DNA of 10,019 nucleotides. It comes from Thermoplasmata archaeon (GTDB lineage: Archaea > Thermoplasmatota > Thermoplasmata > Lutacidiplasmatales > UBA184). The position numbers were made by a program, and so were the translations under genes. The stretch spans positions 1 to 10,019 of the forward strand of contig JASHSA010000149.1 of the NCBI GenBank assembly GCA_030037035.1, given 5' to 3'. The notes beneath the pieces are model-generated. The model worked only from the letters and a program-made list of their open reading frames with translations. It was not told the origin of the DNA and searched no databases. Shown here piece after piece: positions 7,515-10,019 of this stretch (its first letter is position 1; each line of letters starts with the position of its first letter).

Positions 7515-7521
7515 AAGTTAA
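7515..7521 (-). promoter_or_regulatory. TATA-like box for the cyclase gene
   Basis: On the minus strand this reads TTAACTT, the most AT-rich run in the neighbourhood. Its centre at 7518 is 26 bases before GTG 7492, the exact archaeal TATA-to-transcript-start distance if the mRNA begins on the GTG itself. A leaderless transcript would explain why no Shine-Dalgarno motif precedes the GTG. The residues encoded from that GTG (MGEERRRLAAIMFTD) also match where such cyclases usually start. Confidence 0.5.
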
Positions 7522-7776
7522 GCCTCCGCGTCATGCGCAGGCCGGACCAGCCCGATGGCAGGCCGCTTCGGGCGACGGAGGAGCTCCCCGGCCGCCGGTC
7601 GTCGCGGTGGGAGCCCTGGGCCGGGAGCCGAGGGCCGGACCGGAACCGCTCCCGTCCGGGCGGTCGCCTGCCGTACGGGAACGGTCGAGCCCCGCCCAAG
7701 CCTCGAGGACCGGCACCAGCTCCGCTGCGGGTCCCCGAAGCTCCGTGGAGAGCGGTCCTGGAGCCCAGAGGTGGGC

Positions 7777-7852
7777 GCGAGCCGACCGAGGAGCCTACGC
7801 GGACCGGGCGAGCCGACCGAGGGGCCTACGCGGACCGGGCGAGCCGGACCGG
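7777..7852. repeat. 31-base direct tandem repeat, two copies plus a partial third
   Basis: Copy 1 spans 7777-7807 and copy 2 spans 7808-7838. They differ at one base (GAGGAGCC against GAGGGGCC). A third partial copy begins at 7839 with GCGAGCCG and then jumps to GACCGG, as if the middle were deleted. The array lies 33 bases beyond the 3' end of tRNA-Val. Two and a half adjacent copies without spacers look like replication slippage or a small protein-binding array, not CRISPR. Confidence 0.85.
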
Positions 7853-7884
7853 CAAGGGGCGCCGAGGGTTCCGGAGGATGGTGA

Positions 7885-7957
7885 TGGGCGCGGCCAGATT
7901 CGAACTGGCGACCTTCACCATGTCAGGGTGACGTCATGACCACTAGACCACGCGCCC
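7885..7957 (-). tRNA. tRNA-Val (anticodon GAC)
   Basis: A complete cloverleaf of 73 bases can be folded on the minus strand. The acceptor stem is GGGCGCG with CGCGCCC, all seven pairs perfect. T8 and G9 are followed by a D stem GTC/GAC with GG in the loop. The anticodon stem is TCACC/GGTGA with loop CTGACAT, giving anticodon GAC at 7924-7922 (reads GUC and GUU valine codons). The variable loop is AGGTC, and the T arm is GCCAG, TTCGAAT, CTGGC. The discriminator base is A at 7885. The following bases are TCAC, so CCA is not encoded, as in many archaea. No intron is present. It stands alone between the AAA+ ATPase gene (49 bases upstream) and the tandem repeat. Confidence 0.97.
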
Positions 7958-7982
7958 GCGAGCGGCGGCGACCGAAGTGCGG

Positions 7983-7990
7983 CTCTTATC
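7983..7990 (-). promoter_or_regulatory. TATA-like box for tRNA-Val
   Basis: The minus strand reads GATAAGAG, centred about 30 bases before the mature tRNA 5' end at 7957. With a 26-base offset, transcription would start a few bases upstream of the tRNA, leaving a short leader for RNase P. The element lies in the short gap after the ATPase stop codon. Confidence 0.45.
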
Positions 7991-8005
7991 GGTGTCGGGC
8001 GCGGG

Positions 8006-9544
8006 CTAGCCGTAGCCGCCCGGGAACTGGCTCGGGTCCGGGTGCTCGGTCCAGTGGTAGTAGCCGCTCGCCTGCTGGCGCTGCGCCTCGGTCGACTCCT
8101 GGCGGAGCCCGCTCTGGAACGAACCGTACGCCTCGCGGACCTGCTCCTCGATCGAGCGGGCACGCTCGAGCGCCCGGCGCACGTGGGGGGCGTCGACCGT
8201 CTCGCTGCCGCTGACCGCCGCGAGGTCCCCCGCGGTCCGGATGAGGCCTCCGAGCTCGCGGAGCCGGAGCGTGAGGGCGTTGCGTCGGCCGTCGAGGACC
8301 TCCGCGCGCCGTCGGGCCTCCTTGATCAGCTCGAGGAGCGCCGCGCGCGTCGCCGGACGGATCCTCCCGTCGACGGCGATCTCCTGCGCGCAGAACTGGG
8401 CGACCTTCAGGCGGTTCGCCTCGTTGTCCGCCATCGTCGTCTCGAGCAGGACCTCGTAGCCGGAGCCGGCGATGCGGGAGCGGAGCGGCGAGAGGATCCC
8501 GTGCAGGTCCTGAATGTTCGCCGCCGCGACCAGGATGAAGTCGCAGGGAACGCTGTCGACCCGCACCGCGGCTCCCCCCGACTGCGGGTTGCGACCGGAG
8601 ATCGGGAACCGCTTCTCCTGCATCGCCGTGAGGATGTGCCGCTGCAGGAACCCGAGGTGGGGCAGCTCGTCGATGAACAGCACCCCCTCGTGCGACTCGT
8701 GGATCGCCCCGGCGATCACCCGCTCGTACGGAAGGCTGCCGAGCTGGGGGTGGCCGCCGTACGGGTCGTGGCGGACGTCGCCGAGCAGCTCCGTCTCGCT
8801 CGCGCCGGTCGCCATGACGAACGAGTTCCGGTCGAGCTTGACGAGGACCTTGCTCGGGCTCTCCCGCTGGAGCGTCCTCCTTCGCTCGAGCGCCCGCTGG
8901 TCGAGGACCTTGATCCGGTCGCCGGCCCGCTCGTAGGCCACGACCTCCTCCACGCCGTTCCGCAGGCGCGTCGTCCGGACCGACTCCTGAGGGTTGCCCC
9001 CCGGGCTGACCGTCAGCTCGAGGATCCCCCCGACAAGGTCGCGGAACGGGTTCGAACTGCCGGCCATCCCCGGAAGGACCTGCTTGATGTTCCCGCAGCT
9101 CGGGCAGTACCGCTCGCTGGGGAGCGAATAGAAGCTGCACCTCGGACAGCGGTAGCCGAGCCGCTCGGCGACCGACGCGGGCGCGTCGGCCGGGGCGATC
9201 AGCTCCCCCTCGACCGAGCGGAGCGCCTCGCGCTCGCGATGGACCTCGTCGCGCGAGACGATCTCGACCGTCGGCCGCTCCGGGTTCTCCGGGTTGTGCA
9301 CGACCCGCAGCTCCGAGCGGGGGCGGTCGAGGTGCAGGGCGAGCGCCTGCGCGGTCATCGACTTCCCGATGCCGGGCGGGCCGACCAGGAGAAGGTGGCG
9401 ATGCTGGTAGGCGGCGATGCGGGCGATCTCGACGGCCTTCTCCTGCCCGATGACGCGCTCGAGCGGGTCGGTCGGGATCGAGATGTCGGCGGTCGTCTCG
9501 ATCTCGTCGATCGCCGCCGGAAGGTGGTGGGCCCCTTCGGTCAC
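8006..9544 (-). CDS. LonB-like AAA+ ATPase with internal zinc ribbon and no Lon protease domain
   Basis: This protein of 512 residues is related to the ATPase part of archaeal membrane Lon (LonB). VIGQEKAVEIARIAA (31-45) leads into Walker A GPPGIGKS (55-62). TGASETELLGDVRHDPYGG (246-264), Walker B VLFIDE (288-293), LLxA-type helix, sensor-1 AAAN (340-343), arginine-finger region PLRSRI and sensor-2 region LTLRLRELGGLIRTAGD (424-440) all follow the LonB order. Two features differ. Between Walker A and B, where LonB carries its two membrane helices, there is a zinc ribbon (C133, C136, C147, C150) and no hydrophobic segment. After the ATPase lid (about 470) only 40 polar residues remain, so the Ser/Lys Lon protease domain is absent. 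It is therefore probably a soluble remodelling ATPase; its target is unknown. GTG 9544 has GGAG at 9553-9550. It lies 79 bases downstream of dnaG. Confidence 0.9.
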   Translation of the reverse strand: MTEGAHHLPAAIDEIETTADISIPTDPLERVIGQEKAVEIARIAAYQHRHLLLVGPPGIGKSMTAQALALHLDRPRSELRVVHNPENPERPTVEIVSRDEVHREREALRSVEGELIAPADAPASVAERLGYRCPRCSFYSLPSERYCPSCGNIKQVLPGMAGSSNPFRDLVGGILELTVSPGGNPQESVRTTRLRNGVEEVVAYERAGDRIKVLDQRALERRRTLQRESPSKVLVKLDRNSFVMATGASETELLGDVRHDPYGGHPQLGSLPYERVIAGAIHESHEGVLFIDELPHLGFLQRHILTAMQEKRFPISGRNPQSGGAAVRVDSVPCDFILVAAANIQDLHGILSPLRSRIAGSGYEVLLETTMADNEANRLKVAQFCAQEIAVDGRIRPATRAALLELIKEARRRAEVLDGRRNALTLRLRELGGLIRTAGDLAAVSGSETVDAPHVRRALERARSIEEQVREAYGSFQSGLRQESTEAQRQQASGYYHWTEHPDPSQFPGGYG

Positions 9545-9575
9545 CCTCGCTCCGTTCTCGGTACGGAGGGATCCC

Positions 9576-9582
9576 GCAAATA
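9576..9582 (-). promoter_or_regulatory. Possible TATA-like box for the LonB-like gene
   Basis: The minus strand reads TATTTGC, centred about 35 bases before GTG 9544. This would put the transcript start near 9553, at the edge of the GGAG ribosome binding site, giving a leader of about 9 bases. It sits just downstream of a hairpin after dnaG, so the ATPase gene may have its own transcript. The match is imperfect. Confidence 0.3.
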
Positions 9583-9585
9583 GCT

Positions 9586-9611
9586 GCGCCCCGCACGTCG
9601 AGGCGGGGCGC
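9586..9611 (-). terminator. Hairpin between dnaG and the LonB-like gene
   Basis: A perfect 9-base inverted repeat, GCGCCCCGC and GCGGGGCGC, flanks an 8-base loop. It lies 12 bases after the dnaG stop. On the minus strand it is followed shortly by CTATTTGCG, the only T-bearing run nearby. It may end or process the dnaG transcript. The rest of the gap is featureless. Confidence 0.4.
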
Positions 9612-9623
9612 GCCTCCCGGCGC

Positions 9624-10019
9624 CTAGCGCGGCGCCGGGGGGGCCTGCAGGTCCGCCCGCGTGTAGATCCGGACCTGGTCCGGGAACTTGCCGATCGGGC
9701 CGAGGCGCGTGCCGACGACCGTGCCGATCCCCTTCTCCTGGACGACGTCGAGCAGCCTCTGGCTGACGATCCCGTCGAAGACGACCGCCTTCGCCGGCGT
9801 GGCGAGCTGGCCGATCGCCTCGATCATCTCCTTCACCGGAGCCTCGCCGACGACGGCGTCGTCCTCGCCGACGAAGAGACAGCGGGAGGCGTTCTCCACG
9901 CCGTTGAGCAGCTCGAAGTAGTGGCCCAGCTCCGGCGTCAGCGGCACCGGGGGCGGTGCGGCCGCGGCCGGCATCGGCGCGGGCCGGCTCGGCGAGCGCT
10001 CGCGGTCGTCGCGCCGCGG
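9624..10019 (-). CDS. dnaG: Archaeal-type DnaG primase, C-terminal part (5' truncated by window edge)
   Basis: The C-terminal 131 residues of a protein whose N-terminal part, including the TOPRIM catalytic domain, lies beyond position 10019. The frame is open to the edge; an ATG at 9974 is internal to a Pro/Ala-rich linker and not a likely start. The conserved tail has LNGVENASRCLFVGEDDAVV, VPVKEMIEAIG-like spacing (APVKEMIEAIGQL), AVVFDGIVSQRLLDVVQEKG and TVVGTRLGPIGKFPDQVRIYT. This matches the closing domain of archaeal DnaG-like proteins, where an FDG-x-TQRL-type segment precedes a VG-x-R-x-G motif. In archaea this protein associates with the RNA exosome, and primase activity has also been reported for it. 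The final residues ADLQAPPAPR are variable. This is the strongest archaeal marker in the window. A standalone small protein is less likely, given the open frame. Confidence 0.87.
   Translation of the reverse strand, partial: PRRDDRERSPSRPAPMPAAAAPPPVPLTPELGHYFELLNGVENASRCLFVGEDDAVVGEAPVKEMIEAIGQLATPAKAVVFDGIVSQRLLDVVQEKGIGTVVGTRLGPIGKFPDQVRIYTRADLQAPPAPR

Larger units (their letters stand above)
7493..7884. other. Gene-free stretch between the cyclase start and tRNA-Val
   Basis: About 390 bases hold no coding sequence I can support. Open frames here are long only because stop codons are rare at this G+C, and their translations are Arg/Pro/Gly-rich with no recognisable domain. The stretch contains the cyclase promoter at its left end and the 31-base tandem repeat at its right end. 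Confidence 0.6.

Noticed and set aside
7493..7699. Longer N-terminus for the cyclase starting at 7699 or 7534
   Set aside because: The added residues are low-complexity (Arg/Pro/Ser/Gly) without similarity to cyclases, and the TATA-like box at 7515-7521 lies inside this extension.
7777..7852. CRISPR array
   Set aside because: The 31-base units are directly adjacent with no spacers, and only two full copies exist.
7446..7939. Plus-strand open frames ending in a protein tail that reads GAARFELATFTMSG or similar
   Set aside because: This tail is the well-known spurious translation of the antisense of a tRNA gene; here it covers tRNA-Val at 7885-7957. The rest of these frames is antisense to the cyclase gene or lies in the gene-free stretch.
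8006..8040. Frameshift removing a Lon protease domain from the LonB-like gene
   Set aside because: No protease-like sequence (catalytic Ser/Lys motifs) is visible in any frame before the tRNA, and only 48 bases separate the stop from the tRNA gene.
8042..9583. Plus-strand open frame of about 510 codons opposite the LonB-like gene
   Set aside because: It mirrors the real gene in a GC-rich genome. Its translation is Arg/Leu/Asp-rich with no motif, while the minus strand shows a full AAA+ motif set.

Overview
This GC-rich window (by eye near 70% G+C) most likely comes from an archaeon. The strongest marker is the right-edge gene, whose product matches the C-terminal end of archaeal-type DnaG. 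Others are a LonB-like AAA+ protein of the archaeal membrane-Lon family, a tRNA gene without an encoded CCA end, and TATA-like boxes about 26-30 bases upstream of gene starts that have no Shine-Dalgarno motif. A high-GC member of the Thermoplasmatota would fit, but the lineage assignment is inference. Two genes, pntB and the cyclase/TPR gene, belong to families best known from bacteria and may have been acquired.

Layout. Positions 1-5376 are read from the plus strand. They hold the 3' part of pntB (proton-translocating NAD(P) transhydrogenase beta subunit), a GNAT acetyltransferase 6 bases behind it, and, after a 117-base gap with a candidate promoter, a compact four-gene cluster rmlB-rmlC-rmlD-rmlA. 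Positions 5504-10019 are read from the minus strand: a class III nucleotidyl cyclase fused to TolB/FlgO-like and TPR regions, a gene-free stretch of about 390 bases with a 31-base tandem repeat, tRNA-Val(GAC), a LonB-like AAA+ ATPase, and the 3' end of dnaG. The two blocks converge at a perfect GC hairpin at 5428-5446.

Function. The rml cluster encodes all four steps from glucose-1-phosphate to dTDP-L-rhamnose, the donor for envelope glycans or protein glycosylation. The genes are packed tightly (gaps of 9 and 8 bases, then a 4-base overlap), which suggests one transcript. rmlD has no ATG, GTG or TTG in a sensible place. The best start is ACG at 3374, placed 4 bases after GGAGG.

Most unusual items: (1) a LonB-like ATPase that keeps the AAA+ core but has a four-cysteine zinc ribbon where archaeal LonB carries its membrane anchor, and lacks the Lon protease domain; (2) the apparent ACG start of rmlD; (3) an intact bacterial-style cyclase/TolB/TPR regulator behind what looks like an archaeal leaderless promoter. 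No CRISPR array, insertion sequence or integrase was seen.
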